Positions 38,808 to 48,766 of a stretch of DNA of 64,000 bases are shown in pieces; position 1 is the stretch's first letter, and each line of letters begins with the position of its first letter. Below the pieces are notes generated by a model. That model did not search any database. It worked only from the letters and a program-made list of their open reading frames with translations, and had not been told where the DNA came from. Origin of the DNA: Alphaproteobacteria bacterium. GTDB lineage: Bacteria > Pseudomonadota > Alphaproteobacteria > Ferrovibrionales > Ferrovibrionaceae. The position numbers and the translations under genes are program-made. The stretch lies in contig JAGXRD010000085.1 in assembly GCA_018336035.1 (NCBI GenBank), forward strand, positions 33,697 to 97,696, in the 5' to 3' direction.

Positions 38808-40018
38808 CCAGGTCTGTCGCTATTGTTGAAGACGTGCGCGTGGGCGACCGCGCCCTAGCGACTATTGGGCAACCGACCAGTGACGGCGCGCCCGTTGAAC
38901 TGCTCGGCCTGACGCGCGCGGAAATCGCCGCCGCCCTGGTCGCCAGCGGCGAAGCCGAGAAATCGGCCAAGATGCGCGCCAACCAGCTGTGGCACTGGAT
39001 CTACTATCGCGGCAGCCGCGACTTTGCCGAGATGACCACGCTGTCGAAGGAGCTGCGCGAGCGTCTGGCCACGCGGTTCAGCGTCGGCCGCCCGGTCGCC
39101 AGCAAGGATCTGCAGAGCACCGACGGCACCCGCAAATGGCTGCTGAGATTCGCCGACGGCGAAGAAGCCGAATGCGTGCATATCCCGGAAGAAGACCGCG
39201 GCGCATTGTGTGTTTCCAGCCAGGTCGGCTGCACGCTGACCTGTAAATTCTGCCATACCGGCACGATGAAGCTGGTGCGCAACCTGAATGCCGCCGAGAT
39301 CGTCGGCCAGGTGATGCTGGCGCGCGACCATCTGAATGAATGGCCCTCGCCGCCGGACGGCCGCATGCTGTCCAACATCGTGATGATGGGCATGGGCGAG
39401 CCGCTGTACAATTTCGACCAGGTCGCGAAAGCCCTGAAGATCGTGATGGACAATGAGGGCATCGCCATCTCGAAGCGCCGCATCACGCTGAGCACCGCCG
39501 GCGTCGTGCCGATGATCGAGCGCTGCGGCACTGAGCTGGGCGTCAATCTGGCGATCAGCCTGCATGCCGTGCGCGACGATATCCGCGACGTGATCGTGCC
39601 GATCAACAAGAAATATCCGATCAAGGACCTGATGCAGGCCTGCGCCAATTATCCGGGCCTGAGCAACGCGCGCCGCATCACCTTTGAATATGTGATGCTG
39701 AAAGGCGTGAACGACACGCCGGCCGACGCCAAGGAGCTGGTGCGGCTGCTGAAGGGCGTGCCGGCCAAGGTGAACCTGATCCCGTTCAATGCCTGGCCGG
39801 GCGCGCCGTATGAATGTTCGAGCGACGAGGCGATCCGCAAATTCAGCGACATCGTGTTCAATGCCGGCTATTCCTCGCCGGTGCGCACGCCGCGCGGTCG
39901 CGACATCATGGCGGCCTGCGGCCAGCTGAAATCCGACAGCGTGAAACGCAGCAAGGCCGATATCCTGCGCGAGCAGGCGGCCAAGGAAGCTGCTGCTACC
40001 GCGGCTCCGGCGGCCTGA
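38804..40018 (+). CDS. rlmN: Dual-specificity 23S/tRNA adenine-C2 methyltransferase RlmN
   Basis: A radical-SAM enzyme that makes 2-methyladenosine at A2503 of 23S rRNA and A37 of some tRNAs. The cluster motif '[11 protein letters not shown]' (CX3CX2C, about residues 144-154) and '[14 protein letters not shown]'-like glycine loop are present. The methyl-carrying Cys lies in 'DIMAACGQL' near the C-terminus. It starts at GTG, overlapping the IalB-like stop codon by four bases. The length of 404 residues includes an Ala-rich tail. Confidence 0.97.
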   Translation: MTRSVAIVEDVRVGDRALATIGQPTSDGAPVELLGLTRAEIAAALVASGEAEKSAKMRANQLWHWIYYRGSRDFAEMTTLSKELRERLATRFSVGRPVASKDLQSTDGTRKWLLRFADGEEAECVHIPEEDRGALCVSSQVGCTLTCKFCHTGTMKLVRNLNAAEIVGQVMLARDHLNEWPSPPDGRMLSNIVMMGMGEPLYNFDQVAKALKIVMDNEGIAISKRRITLSTAGVVPMIERCGTELGVNLAISLHAVRDDIRDVIVPINKKYPIKDLMQACANYPGLSNARRITFEYVMLKGVNDTPADAKELVRLLKGVPAKVNLIPFNAWPGAPYECSSDEAIRKFSDIVFNAGYSSPVRTPRGRDIMAACGQLKSDSVKRSKADILREQAAKEAAATAAPAA

Positions 40019-40022
40019 CCGC

Positions 40023-40496
40023 ATGCGTCGCGCTTTCCTTGCCGGTTTCTCCGTCTTTGTGATCGCCTCGGCAGCACAGGCGCAGATGCCCGGCCCCAAT
40101 CTGGCGCCGTCGCCGGCCTTGCTGAACGAGACCCAGCAGCAGACGCCGCTGATCACCGCGCCGCAGCAGGCCATCGACGACCGCACCGCCTTCAACAGCA
40201 GCGAACGCTGGATCATCCCGACCTTCTACGTACGTGTGCGCGAAAAGCAGCGCCGCGCCGCCCGTAGCAAGAAATACGAACGCGCGCTGCCTGCCGGGAT
40301 CGCCGCCGCGCCGGCCAAAGGCGACCTGCTGCCAGTGACGATACTGGCCTCACTCGATCGCCTGCCCGGCGTATTGCTGCGCGAACTGCCGCCGGCCCGT
40401 CCGAGCACCGACCGCATCATGGTCGGCAAGGATATCCTGATGGTGAACACATCGACCGGCGAAGTGCTCGATGTGCTGCCCAATATTCTTTATTAG
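40023..40496 (+). CDS. Small secreted protein, RcnB/CigR-like
   Basis: A signal peptide ([20 protein letters not shown]) leads into a Pro/Gln-rich segment. The C-terminal part ('[19 protein letters not shown]', '[39 protein letters not shown]') resembles the end of RcnB/CigR-type periplasmic proteins, in which 'VGxDxLLVxxxTGxVLDI' is conserved. The similarity is partial. It starts four bases after rlmN, so it is probably co-transcribed, and its stop overlaps the convergent chemoreceptor gene by four bases. Confidence 0.55.
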   Translation: MRRAFLAGFSVFVIASAAQAQMPGPNLAPSPALLNETQQQTPLITAPQQAIDDRTAFNSSERWIIPTFYVRVREKQRRAARSKKYERALPAGIAAAPAKGDLLPVTILASLDRLPGVLLRELPPARPSTDRIMVGKDILMVNTSTGEVLDVLPNILY

Positions 40497-42658
40497 CGCC
40501 TGAAGAAGCCGACCAGCTCGGCCAGTTCGGTCGACTGGTGCGCCAGCGCCTGCGCCGAAGCCGTGGTTTCCTCGACCAGCGCGGCATTCCGTTGCGTCGC
40601 TTCATCCATCTGCGTCACCGCCACATTGACCTGCTCCAGTCCGGTCGCCTGTTCGCGGCTGGCGGCGGCGATTTCGGCGATGATATCCGACACGCCCTGG
40701 ATCGCCGCATTCACTTCGGTGAGTGAAGTCCCCGCCTGTTCCACCAGACCGGCGCCGCTGCGCACATGGCCATTCGAGGCCTCGATCAGGGTCTTGATCT
40801 CCTTGGCGGCATTGGCCGAGCGCTGCGCCAGCGCGCGCACCTCATGCGCCACCACCGCGAAGCCCTTGCCGGCATCGCCGGCGCGCGCGGCTTCGACGCT
40901 TGCGTTGAGAGCAAGAAGGTTGGTCTGGAAGGCGATCTCGTTCATCACCGCGATGATGTCGCCGATCTTGGCCGCGCTCTGCTCGATCTGGCGCATGGCG
41001 GCGATCACGCCCTGCACGACGTCGCCGCTGATCGCCGCCTTGTCGCGCACATTGTGGCTGAGGGAATCCGCCCGCGTGGCATTGTCGGCATTCTGCTTCA
41101 CGGTGGCGGTGATCTGCTGCATCGTCGCCGCCGTCTCTTCCAGCGCCGCGGCCTGGCTCTCGCTGCGCTGCGCGAGGTCCAGGCTGCCGGCGGAAATCTC
41201 GGCAGACGCCGTCTTCACCGCCACGGCGCTTTCGGCCAGACGGCCAGAGAAATCGCCGATCAGCCCGGCCATCGCATTGGTGCTGTCCTTCAGCTGCGCG
41301 AACAGTCCGGCATAGTCGCCTTTCACCTGGTGGCTGAGATCGCCGGTGCCGAGCGCCGCCGTCACCTGCGCCATTTCCTCCATCATCCGTTGCAGCAATC
41401 CGGCGAAGCGGTTGAGCTGCTGGCTGAGTTCGAGGAAGAAGCCGCTCTTGCCCTCCTGCGACAGCCGGCTGGTGAGATCGCCAGCGAGCAGCCGGTTCAC
41501 CAGATCGGTGACTTCGGCCGCCGAGACGCGCTCACGCGCTTCGGCCTCGGCGCGTTTCAGCTGTTCGCCATCGCGCAGCACCTGGCGGTCGCGCGAGGCT
41601 TTGCGCCGCGCCGTCATGCCCTGCTGCCAGTTGCGCCAGTCGCGCCGCAATTGCGCCAGCCGCCCACCGCCACCGGCCAGCAGCCCGACTGCGCCGATCA
41701 CCGGCAGGCCGAGCAGCAGGCAGAAGCCGAAAGCGCCGGCCATCGGATCGGGTTTTTGCGCCAGCAAAGCCGCGCAGCTGGCGCGCAGGTCTTCCGCCAC
41801 ACGGTCGCGCACGCGCACGATCTGGTCGATACGCTGGGTGGTGACCTGAAACCAATGCGCCGCGGCAATGCCGCCGGTGGAATTCCCATGGGCATAGCCG
41901 TCGTAGATCGCGGCGCGCAGCTTTGTCACTTCGGCAAAGGCCGGGCCGGCATTCACTTCGTCAAAGATCGCGATCTGGTCCTTGCCGGCATGCGACTTGA
42001 ACACCGCGAAATCGGCCTCCTGCAGGAAGCCGAGACTCATGAAACGCTGGAACACCGCCAGCTCGAATTTTCCCGAGGCCAGCGCCGCCGACCCGGTGGC
42101 GCGCTCCTGCGCTGATTTTTCCAGGCCCTCAAGCAGCGCGAGATAGGCATCCAGCCCGCGCGCCAGCGCCATATTCTGCAGCAGATAACCCAGGCTGCGC
42201 ACGCTCTCCAGCGCCTGGCGGATCGGCGTTGTCCAGTTGGCGAAGGATTGCTGCGTGCTGACCTCCAGCCGGTCGATGGCCTCGCGCAGGCTGCGGGCGG
42301 AATCGAGCGTCTGGCTCAGCGTGGTGCCGGCCGCGACCAGATCGCGCAGACGAACAGTGTCGTTGCAATCCTGCAGGGCCGCGCGTAACGCCAGTACCTT
42401 TTCATCCAGGCTGGCGCGTGCGGCTTTCAGCTGCTCGCGGAATTCCCTGCCACCGCTGCCGAGATACAATGCGCTGGAGCCGCGTTCGCGCTGTAGGTCA
42501 TGGCACAGCGCACCGACGGCGACGGCCCAGGCGATGGCTTTTGCCGCCGCGGGTGCCTCGGCCGCAAGCTGACGGGAATCGAACATCTGGCTGGCGGCAT
42601 AGCCGACGAAACCGAGCGCGGAGAGACTGCGCGACCTGCTGTTGCCATCACCCGACAT
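40493..42658 (-). CDS. Methyl-accepting chemotaxis protein with NIT sensing domain
   Basis: The N-terminal half is a NIT (nitrate/nitrite-sensing) domain, recognisable from '[21 protein letters not shown]' (about residues 51-71), and spans to about residue 300. One membrane stretch follows ('[20 protein letters not shown]', about 310-329); the N-terminal anchor is weak. HAMP-like segments (about 390-480) lead to the MCP signalling hairpin '[37 protein letters not shown]'-type region. There is no CheR-binding pentapeptide at the C-terminus. It lies next to the cyanase operon in the same orientation, which suggests sensing of an inorganic nitrogen compound. Confidence 0.9.
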   Translation of the reverse strand: MSGDGNSRSRSLSALGFVGYAASQMFDSRQLAAEAPAAAKAIAWAVAVGALCHDLQRERGSSALYLGSGGREFREQLKAARASLDEKVLALRAALQDCNDTVRLRDLVAAGTTLSQTLDSARSLREAIDRLEVSTQQSFANWTTPIRQALESVRSLGYLLQNMALARGLDAYLALLEGLEKSAQERATGSAALASGKFELAVFQRFMSLGFLQEADFAVFKSHAGKDQIAIFDEVNAGPAFAEVTKLRAAIYDGYAHGNSTGGIAAAHWFQVTTQRIDQIVRVRDRVAEDLRASCAALLAQKPDPMAGAFGFCLLLGLPVIGAVGLLAGGGGRLAQLRRDWRNWQQGMTARRKASRDRQVLRDGEQLKRAEAEARERVSAAEVTDLVNRLLAGDLTSRLSQEGKSGFFLELSQQLNRFAGLLQRMMEEMAQVTAALGTGDLSHQVKGDYAGLFAQLKDSTNAMAGLIGDFSGRLAESAVAVKTASAEISAGSLDLAQRSESQAAALEETAATMQQITATVKQNADNATRADSLSHNVRDKAAISGDVVQGVIAAMRQIEQSAAKIGDIIAVMNEIAFQTNLLALNASVEAARAGDAGKGFAVVAHEVRALAQRSANAAKEIKTLIEASNGHVRSGAGLVEQAGTSLTEVNAAIQGVSDIIAEIAAASREQATGLEQVNVAVTQMDEATQRNAALVEETTASAQALAHQSTELAELVGFFRR

Positions 42659-42785
42659 ACGCCACTCCTATCGCTTTTTGCGATGCTGACATTCTGTTCA
42701 AAATCGAAGCATGATCCGTGCCAAGAGCACGTTTTCGGGGCGCGCCCGACCTCTTCTGCATCGCCCGCGTGCAGAAGCGGCCATG

Positions 42786-42824
42786 AAAAAAGCGGCATGC
42801 CTGTAAGGCATCCCGCTTCTTTTT
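42786..42824 (-). terminator. Terminator of the cyanate operon (bidirectional form)
   Basis: AAGCGG...ATGCC pairs with GGCAT...CCGCTT around a 5-nt loop, with single mismatched C residues. A run of A residues precedes it and a run of T residues follows it, so it can terminate on either strand. It lies just beyond the cyanase stop codon. Confidence 0.85.
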
Positions 42825-42851
42825 CAGACCGTGCCTTAAGCGGCGCGCAGA

Positions 42852-43301
42852 CTAGTAGCGCTTGTATTCGAGATATTTGCCGGTCATCACGATCTTGACG
42901 CGATCGCCCTTCGGATCGGGCAGGCGCTCCATCGTCATGTTGAAATCGATCGCCGACATGATGCCGTCGCCGAATTCTTCGTGGATCAGTTCCTTCCAGG
43001 TGGTGCCATAGACCTGCACCAGCTCGTAGAAGCGATAGATGGTCGGATCGGTCGGCGGCACCTGCGGCAGCGAGCCGCGATAGGGAATCTCGCAGAGCAG
43101 CTTTTCTTCCATTTTGCCCAGACCGAGCAATTTGGCTGCTTTCGCGGCCTGGGCCGGCTCCAGCTTCATCTGGCCGAGCAGGGCGGCGGTGATCAGGATA
43201 TGCGATTCTTTCGGGTCGATCTTCTTGGCAATCGCTTTCCAGGTCAGACCCTTCATGCGTTTGGCATCGCAGATTTTTTCGGTAACGGCTTCGCGCTTCA
43301 C
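42852..43301 (-). CDS. cynS: Cyanate hydratase (cyanase)
   Basis: It converts cyanate and bicarbonate to CO2 and carbamate, which yields ammonia and CO2. The 149-residue protein is full length. The catalytic Arg and Glu are in 'PTIYRFYELVQVYGTTWKELI' and the Ser in 'GDGIMSAIDFNM', and the N-terminal helical domain is intact. It is the last gene of the transport operon, 33 bases after the ATPase gene, so imported cyanate can serve as a nitrogen source or be detoxified. Confidence 0.97.
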   Translation of the reverse strand: MKREAVTEKICDAKRMKGLTWKAIAKKIDPKESHILITAALLGQMKLEPAQAAKAAKLLGLGKMEEKLLCEIPYRGSLPQVPPTDPTIYRFYELVQVYGTTWKELIHEEFGDGIMSAIDFNMTMERLPDPKGDRVKIVMTGKYLEYKRY

Positions 43302-43334
43302 GGTGGTGTCTCCTGTTTTCTTTTGTGGCGAGGG

Positions 43335-44186
43335 TTATTCAGCGGCCACGCCGGTGGCGGTGGCTCTGATCTGGGGCGGACGCTTGGCATCCCAGTTGGG
43401 CGGCGGAACGAAATTCTTCGAACGCCGGACCAGGAAATCGAGCAGGTGGTTGCGCATCGGGTAATAATCCGCGAGCTGGTGCAGCGTCTCGCGCGTGCGC
43501 GTTTTGGGCAGCGTGTTGACCAGAATCTCGGCAATGCGGGCACCGGGACCGTTGGTCATCAGCACAATGCGGTCGGCCAGCAAAATCGCCTCATCCACGT
43601 CATGCGTGATCATGAAGACGGTCAGATTGGTGGTGGAGCGGATGCGCAGCACTTCGTCCTGCAGCGTGCCGCGCGTCAGCGCGTCGAGCGCCGAGAAAGG
43701 CTCGTCCATGAGAAGGGTCTTGGGCTCGATACTGAGCGCGCGCGCAATGCCGACGCGCTGCTTCATGCCACCTGACAGCTGCGACGGTTTCTTGTCTTCG
43801 GCGCCGGTCAGATTGACCATGGCGATATATTTGCGCGCATGTTCGGCGGCCTCGAACTTGCTCCATTTCGGCCAGCGCGACTGCACCGCGAACATCACGT
43901 TTTCCAGCACCGTCATCCACGGCATCAGGGCATGGCCCTGGAACACCACGGCGCGATCCAGGCTGGGGCCTTCGATGGCCTTGCCATCGAAGATAATCCC
44001 GCCTTCGGTGGCGTGATCCAGCCCGGCCATCACGTTCAGCACGGTAGTCTTGCCGCAGCCGGAATGGCCGATGACGCAGACGAATTCGCCCTTGTCGATG
44101 CCGAACCACAGGTCCTCGAACACCGCCTGGTCGTTGCCGGGAAACTGGCGCTTGAGCGCTTCGACCGAAATGAAATGCTGGCTCAT
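43335..44186 (-). CDS. Cyanate/nitrate-type ABC transporter ATPase
   Basis: A 283-residue ATPase of the NrtD/CynD/SsuB group. Walker A is '[17 protein letters not shown]', the signature motif '[15 protein letters not shown]', Walker B '[11 protein letters not shown]', and the switch His is in '[10 protein letters not shown]'. A C-terminal extension ('[22 protein letters not shown]') is typical of nitrate/cyanate members. It is separated by four bases from the permease gene and precedes cynS, which points to cyanate as substrate; nitrate or bicarbonate cannot be excluded. Confidence 0.93.
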   Translation of the reverse strand: MSQHFISVEALKRQFPGNDQAVFEDLWFGIDKGEFVCVIGHSGCGKTTVLNVMAGLDHATEGGIIFDGKAIEGPSLDRAVVFQGHALMPWMTVLENVMFAVQSRWPKWSKFEAAEHARKYIAMVNLTGAEDKKPSQLSGGMKQRVGIARALSIEPKTLLMDEPFSALDALTRGTLQDEVLRIRSTTNLTVFMITHDVDEAILLADRIVLMTNGPGARIAEILVNTLPKTRTRETLHQLADYYPMRNHLLDFLVRRSKNFVPPPNWDAKRPPQIRATATGVAAE

Positions 44187-44190
44187 GACG

Positions 44191-45033
44191 CTACTCGGTG
44201 AAGGTGACGAGGCGGGTGAGGAAACCGAGCAGCTGGTCGAGCAGCATGCCGATCACGCCGATGAACAGGATCGCGTTGATCACATTGGCAATGGAAAGAT
44301 TGTTCCACTCGTTCCAGACGAAGTAGCCGATGCCGGTGCCGCCGACGAGCATCTCGGCGGCCACGATCACCAGCCAGGCAATCGAGATCGAGATGCGCAT
44401 GCCGGTGAGAATGGTCGGCGCGGCGGCCGGCAGGATGACGCGGAAGATGGTGCGGAAAGTGCCGACCTCCAGCGTGCGGGAGACGTTGAGCCACTCTTTA
44501 CGCACATTGGCCACCGCAAAGGCGGTATTCGTCAGCATCGGCCAGACCGAGCAGATGAAGATGACGAAGATCGACGAGATCGCGCTGTCCTTGATCGTGT
44601 AGAGCGCCAGCGGCATCCAGGCCAGCGGCGAGACCGGCCGCATCACCTGAATGAAGGGATCAAGCGCCTGACGGAATAGCGGCGACAGTCCGATCAGGAA
44701 TCCGAGCGGCACGGCAACGATGACGGCGAGGCCGAAGCCGAGCGCGACACGGCCGATGGAATAGCCGAGCTGGATGCCGATACCCTGATCGTTCGGCCCC
44801 TTCACATAGAAGGGATCGGAGAGATGACCCCACAGAATTTTCGCCACATCCAGCGGCCCGGGCATGGCCGACTTGCCCTGCGTCGCCGTCAGGCCCATCA
44901 GCTTGGCATATTCCGGGTCCATGGCCTGGGTCTGACCCACGCCTGCGGTGGCGATATGCCAGGCCGCAAGCATGGTGATCAGGAGCGCCACCGAGACCAC
45001 GGCGGCGCGCAGGCGGAACGACATCTTCATCAC
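44191..45033 (-). CDS. Cyanate/nitrate-type ABC transporter permease
   Basis: A 280-residue inner-membrane permease of the NrtB/CynB/SsuC class. It has an N-terminal helix ('[20 protein letters not shown]'), about five further helices, and the EAA loop region around '[35 protein letters not shown]', which contacts the ATPase. The adjacent '[35 protein letters not shown]' stretch is conserved in the family. It lies between the binding-protein and ATPase genes. Confidence 0.93.
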   Translation of the reverse strand: MMKMSFRLRAAVVSVALLITMLAAWHIATAGVGQTQAMDPEYAKLMGLTATQGKSAMPGPLDVAKILWGHLSDPFYVKGPNDQGIGIQLGYSIGRVALGFGLAVIVAVPLGFLIGLSPLFRQALDPFIQVMRPVSPLAWMPLALYTIKDSAISSIFVIFICSVWPMLTNTAFAVANVRKEWLNVSRTLEVGTFRTIFRVILPAAAPTILTGMRISISIAWLVIVAAEMLVGGTGIGYFVWNEWNNLSIANVINAILFIGVIGMLLDQLLGFLTRLVTFTE

Positions 45034-45057
45034 TGTGACTCCAGTCGATCCGCCCGA

Positions 45058-46449
45058 TCAGACCCGCTTGATCTTGAACGAGTTGATATACTCGGCCGGC
45101 TTGGACGGATCGAAGGCCTTGCCCATCACCGAGAAGGTCTTGTACGGGCTCGATGGCGGCGTCAGGCCGACATCCTGCATCAGCTTCTGGGTGTCGGTGG
45201 CGAGGAAGACCTGCTCGGCAACCTTCTGGTAATCGACATCGCCCTTGAGCTGGCCCCAGCGCTTCATCTGCGTGAGAATCCAGATGCCGAAGCTCTGCCA
45301 GGGGAAGGGCGCGAAATCGATGCGATCCGGCACGCGCTTGATGTTGCCCAGGCCGTCGGCGTAGGTCCCGGTCAAAACCTGTTCCACCACCGTCACCGGC
45401 TGGTTCAGATAGGCGGCCGGCGCGATGGCTTCGGCAATCTGCTTGCGGTTCTCCGCCTTGGTCGCATAGGCCGTGGCTTCGATGATGGCGCGCAGCAGGG
45501 CGCGATAGGTATTGGGGTTGGTGGTGACGAATTCCTGGCTGGCGGCAAAGGCGCAGCAGGGATGGCCGTCCCAGATTTCCTTGGTCAGCAGATGGATGAA
45601 GCCGACGCCGTCATAGACCGCGCGCTGGTTGACCGGATCGGGCGCCAGGAAGCCGTCGATATTGTCGGCGCGCAGGTTGGCCACCATTTCCGGCGGCGGC
45701 ACCGAGCGGATCTGCACATCGGTATCCGGGTCGATGCCATGTTCGGCCAGGTAATAGCGCAGCAGGTAATTGTGCATCGAATAATCGAACGGCACCGCGA
45801 GCTTGAAGCCCTTCCATGACTTCGGATCGCGCTTGTCCTTGTGCTTCATCGCCAGCGTGATCGCCTGGCCGTTGATGTTTTCCACCGCCGGCATCGTGTA
45901 GGGGATCGGGTTCGATCCGGTGCCGGTGGTGATCGCCAGCGGCATCGGCGACAGCATATGGGCCGCGTCGTATTCCTTGTTGATGGTCTTGTCGCGGATC
46001 ACCGCCCAGCCGGCGGTCTTGATCACGTCGACATTCAGGCCGTGCTTGGTATAGAAGCCCATCGGATGCGCCATGATGATCGGCGTGGCGCAGGTGATGG
46101 CGATGAAGCCGACCTTGAGGTCCTTCTTTTCCAGCGGGCCTTTATCCTGGGCGAAGACTTCGCGGGCCGTCGCCAGCGGGAAGAACTGCTCGATGGCGGC
46201 CAGCAGCGTACCGGCGCCGATGGTGTGCAGCACGCGGCGGCGGGTCATGTCGTCGGGGATCAGGGCGCGGACCACCGCCTGGTCGACCGCATTGGTCAGG
46301 CGCTTTTCCTCATCCGCCGCCACCGCCAGCTGCTGGTCGCGCTGCAGCAGCGCCAGTTCGGCATTATGTTCGCCAAGGGTGCGATGGGCGCCGCAGGGGC
46401 AGGCCGACAGGTCGGCCTTGGTGTCGAACGGATTCTTGAACAGCGACAT
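45058..46449 (-). CDS. CmpA/NrtA-family substrate-binding protein of the cyanate operon
   Basis: The C-terminal 360 residues are an NrtA-type binding domain ('KVGFIAITCATPIIMAHPMGFYTKHGLNV', 'PPPEMVANLRADNIDGFLAPDP'). The start is odd: about 65 residues carrying 'CPCGAHRTLGEH' precede a twin-arginine-like motif 'TRRRVLHTIGAGTLLAAI' and hydrophobic stretch. As I recall, homologues share this extension, so it is probably real. An internal start at MTRRRVL would give a conventional Tat precursor. A GGGGGA Shine-Dalgarno sequence supports the long form. Transcription should come from the sigma-54 promoter 40 bases upstream. Confidence 0.92.
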   Translation of the reverse strand: MSLFKNPFDTKADLSACPCGAHRTLGEHNAELALLQRDQQLAVAADEEKRLTNAVDQAVVRALIPDDMTRRRVLHTIGAGTLLAAIEQFFPLATAREVFAQDKGPLEKKDLKVGFIAITCATPIIMAHPMGFYTKHGLNVDVIKTAGWAVIRDKTINKEYDAAHMLSPMPLAITTGTGSNPIPYTMPAVENINGQAITLAMKHKDKRDPKSWKGFKLAVPFDYSMHNYLLRYYLAEHGIDPDTDVQIRSVPPPEMVANLRADNIDGFLAPDPVNQRAVYDGVGFIHLLTKEIWDGHPCCAFAASQEFVTTNPNTYRALLRAIIEATAYATKAENRKQIAEAIAPAAYLNQPVTVVEQVLTGTYADGLGNIKRVPDRIDFAPFPWQSFGIWILTQMKRWGQLKGDVDYQKVAEQVFLATDTQKLMQDVGLTPPSSPYKTFSVMGKAFDPSKPAEYINSFKIKRV

Positions 46450-46491
46450 GGTCGGTATCCCCCTGAGATTGGCTTGCCTGCCTCAGAAAGG

Positions 46492-46507
46492 AGCAAGGAC
46501 TGTGCCA
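46492..46507 (-). promoter_or_regulatory. Sigma-54 promoter of the cyanate operon
   Basis: On the minus strand TGGCAC-AGTCC-TTGCT matches the -24/-12 consensus TGGCACN5TTGCW exactly. The predicted start site is near 46481, leaving a 32-nt leader with a GGGGGA ribosome-binding site before the binding-protein ATG. A sigma-54 activator is encoded divergently. Confidence 0.9.
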
Positions 46508-46588
46508 GCCCTGCTGCAGTGCAGCGTTTCGCTGCCAGCCCCGCGTAAAACCGGCATTAATCAGGATACCGCCCGGAGCGGCTCATAT

Positions 46589-46643
46589 TACGAAAATTCG
46601 TAGTATACGAAGCTTCGTAGTATGGATTACGATATTCCGTAAT
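46589..46643. promoter_or_regulatory. Three palindromic operators between the cyanate operon and its regulator
   Basis: TACGAA-AA-TTCGTA (46589-46602) and TACGAA-GC-TTCGTA (46606-46619) are perfect 6-2-6 palindromes. ATTACGATATTCCGTAAT (46626-46643) is a degenerate third copy with perfect 6-bp outer arms, overlapping the regulator's start codon. Relative to the predicted sigma-54 start they sit at about -108 to -162, the usual enhancer position. The same sites cover the regulator's own -10 candidate (TAGTAT, 46618-46623), suggesting autoregulation. Confidence 0.85.
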
Positions 46644-48552
46644 GAGTGCTGCAATCACCCTTTCCCCTCCGGCCGAAAGCGCAGACCCGGTTTTCGAGGG
46701 CGCGCCGCAGGCCATGCTGGTGATCGACCCGGCCAGCGACCGCGTGCTGGATGCCAATCCGGCCGCCTGCCGGCTGTTCGGCTATGACCGCGAGACGCTA
46801 TGCGCCACGTCGGTGACCGCGCTGCATCCATCTCAAAGACCTGACCTGATCGTGTTCAGCCAGGCGGTGCTGCAGAAGGGCCGCTGGTGGACGCGCTCCC
46901 TCACGCCGCGTCATGCCACCGGGCGCGAGCTGAAGGTGGAATATGTCGGCGCGGCATTTGGCAGTGATGGCAAGCTGCTGCTGACCGCCACCGATCTGGA
47001 GGAACTGCGCCGGCGCAATGTCGATGCGGAAGCCGACTATTATGTGCGCGGCGGCCTGGCCGAATGGCAGCGCGTCGAGCGCTTCTTCCGCGACATCGAA
47101 CGCGAGAACCAGCTGATCCTGTCTGCCGCCGGCGAAGGCATCTACGGCGTGAATGCGGAAGGCAAGACCACCTTCGTCAATCCCGCCGCCGAACGCATGC
47201 TGGGCTACACGGCCGAAGAACTCGTCGGCCAGGACATCCATTCGATGGTGCATCACAGCCATGCCGATGGCTCGCATTATCCCGGCCATGACTGCCCGAT
47301 CTATGGCGCCTTCCGCGACGGCCATATCCACACCGTCGGCGACGAGGTGTTCTGGCGCAAGGATGGCACCTCCTTCTGGGTCGAATACACCTCGACACCG
47401 ATCCGCGACCGTGGCGCCGTCGTCGGCGCCGTGGTGGTGTTCCGCGATGTCAGCCTGAAGCGCGAAGCTGACGAGAAGCTGCGCGCTGCCCTGGAAGAAG
47501 TGGAAAGCCTGCGGCAGAAGCTGGAGCTGGAAAACGCGTATTTACAGGAGGAAATCCGCGCTGAGAGCAATCATCGCGGCATCATCGGCACCAGTGCGGC
47601 AATCCAGAGCGTGCTGCGCCAGGTGGAACTCGTCGCGCCGACCGATGCCACCGTGCTGGTGACGGGCGAGAGCGGCACTGGCAAGGAACTGATCGCACGC
47701 GCCATTCACGAGGCCAGCAAACGCCTCGACCGGCCACTGATCCGCGTCAACTGCGCCGCCATCCCGCGCGAGCTGTTCGAGAGCGAATTCTTCGGCCATG
47801 TGAAGGGCGCTTTCACCGGCGCCCTGAGAGATCGCATCGGGCGTTTCGAACTGGCCGATGGCGGCACGCTGTTCCTCGATGAAGTCGGTGAAATCCCGCT
47901 CGAACTGCAGGGCAAACTGCTGCGCGTGCTGCAGGAAGGCCAGTTCGAGCGCGTCGGCGAGGAACGCACGCGGCATGTCGATGTGCGCGTGATCGCCGCC
48001 ACCAACCGCGACCTGAAATCGGAAGTCAGAAAAGGCCGCTTCCGCGAGGACCTCTATTTCCGCCTCAATGTGGTGCCGATCGAATCGGTGCCGCTGCGCG
48101 AACGCCGTGCCGATATCCCGCTGCTGGCGGCGCATTTCCTGCGCGGCACCGGCCGCAAGCTGAAGACCGAAGGCCTGCGGCTCAGCGAAGGCGACATGCG
48201 GCGGCTGGCGGGCTACGACTGGCCGGGCAATGTGCGCGAACTGGAAAACATGATCGAGCGCGCCGCGATTCTGGCGCGCGATGGCCGCCTGCGAATCGAA
48301 CTGCCCGACAGCGCGCACCGCCCGGCAGCGGTCGCCGTGGAAAACACCGCCGCGCCGTCTCTGCTGACCGATGCCGACCGCCGCGACCGCGACCGCGCCA
48401 ATATCACCGCCGCCCTGCAAAGCTGTGGCGGGCGGATTTTCGGTCCGAATGGCGCCGCCGCCCTGCTGGGCGTGAAACCGACCACGCTGGCCTCGCGGAT
48501 CAAGGTGCTGGGCATCGACAAGGGCAGTCTTGCCGAAACCGCGGGCAACTAG
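46642..48552 (+). CDS. Sigma-54-dependent activator with two PAS domains
   Basis: Two PAS sensor domains (about residues 18-115 and 140-275) and a short coiled coil ('[26 protein letters not shown]') precede an AAA+ domain. That domain has Walker A '[16 protein letters not shown]', the sigma-54 contact loop 'GAFTGA', and Walker B '[11 protein letters not shown]'. The C-terminal Fis-type helix-turn-helix ('[25 protein letters not shown]') binds DNA. The position, divergent from an operon with a consensus sigma-54 promoter, argues that it activates the cyanate genes. The ATG has almost no leader or Shine-Dalgarno sequence. Confidence 0.95.
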   Translation: MSAAITLSPPAESADPVFEGAPQAMLVIDPASDRVLDANPAACRLFGYDRETLCATSVTALHPSQRPDLIVFSQAVLQKGRWWTRSLTPRHATGRELKVEYVGAAFGSDGKLLLTATDLEELRRRNVDAEADYYVRGGLAEWQRVERFFRDIERENQLILSAAGEGIYGVNAEGKTTFVNPAAERMLGYTAEELVGQDIHSMVHHSHADGSHYPGHDCPIYGAFRDGHIHTVGDEVFWRKDGTSFWVEYTSTPIRDRGAVVGAVVVFRDVSLKREADEKLRAALEEVESLRQKLELENAYLQEEIRAESNHRGIIGTSAAIQSVLRQVELVAPTDATVLVTGESGTGKELIARAIHEASKRLDRPLIRVNCAAIPRELFESEFFGHVKGAFTGALRDRIGRFELADGGTLFLDEVGEIPLELQGKLLRVLQEGQFERVGEERTRHVDVRVIAATNRDLKSEVRKGRFREDLYFRLNVVPIESVPLRERRADIPLLAAHFLRGTGRKLKTEGLRLSEGDMRRLAGYDWPGNVRELENMIERAAILARDGRLRIELPDSAHRPAAVAVENTAAPSLLTDADRRDRDRANITAALQSCGGRIFGPNGAAALLGVKPTTLASRIKVLGIDKGSLAETAGN

Positions 48553-48766
48553 CCCGAAATCTGGGCAATGGACAGCCGGCCCTGCCCGCATGGACGGCTA
48601 AAGCCTTCAGACATCTTGCAGATTTACGACGCCAATTGGTGACTGGAGACACAGCGCGGGACGCCGCGATCTGGCCGTAATTGCCCGTCATGAATAATCC
48701 GCTCACCTCCAGGGCACTGCCGCCCTATCTGGACGTTGAGCTGTCTCAAAAGGTACCTGCCGCCCC

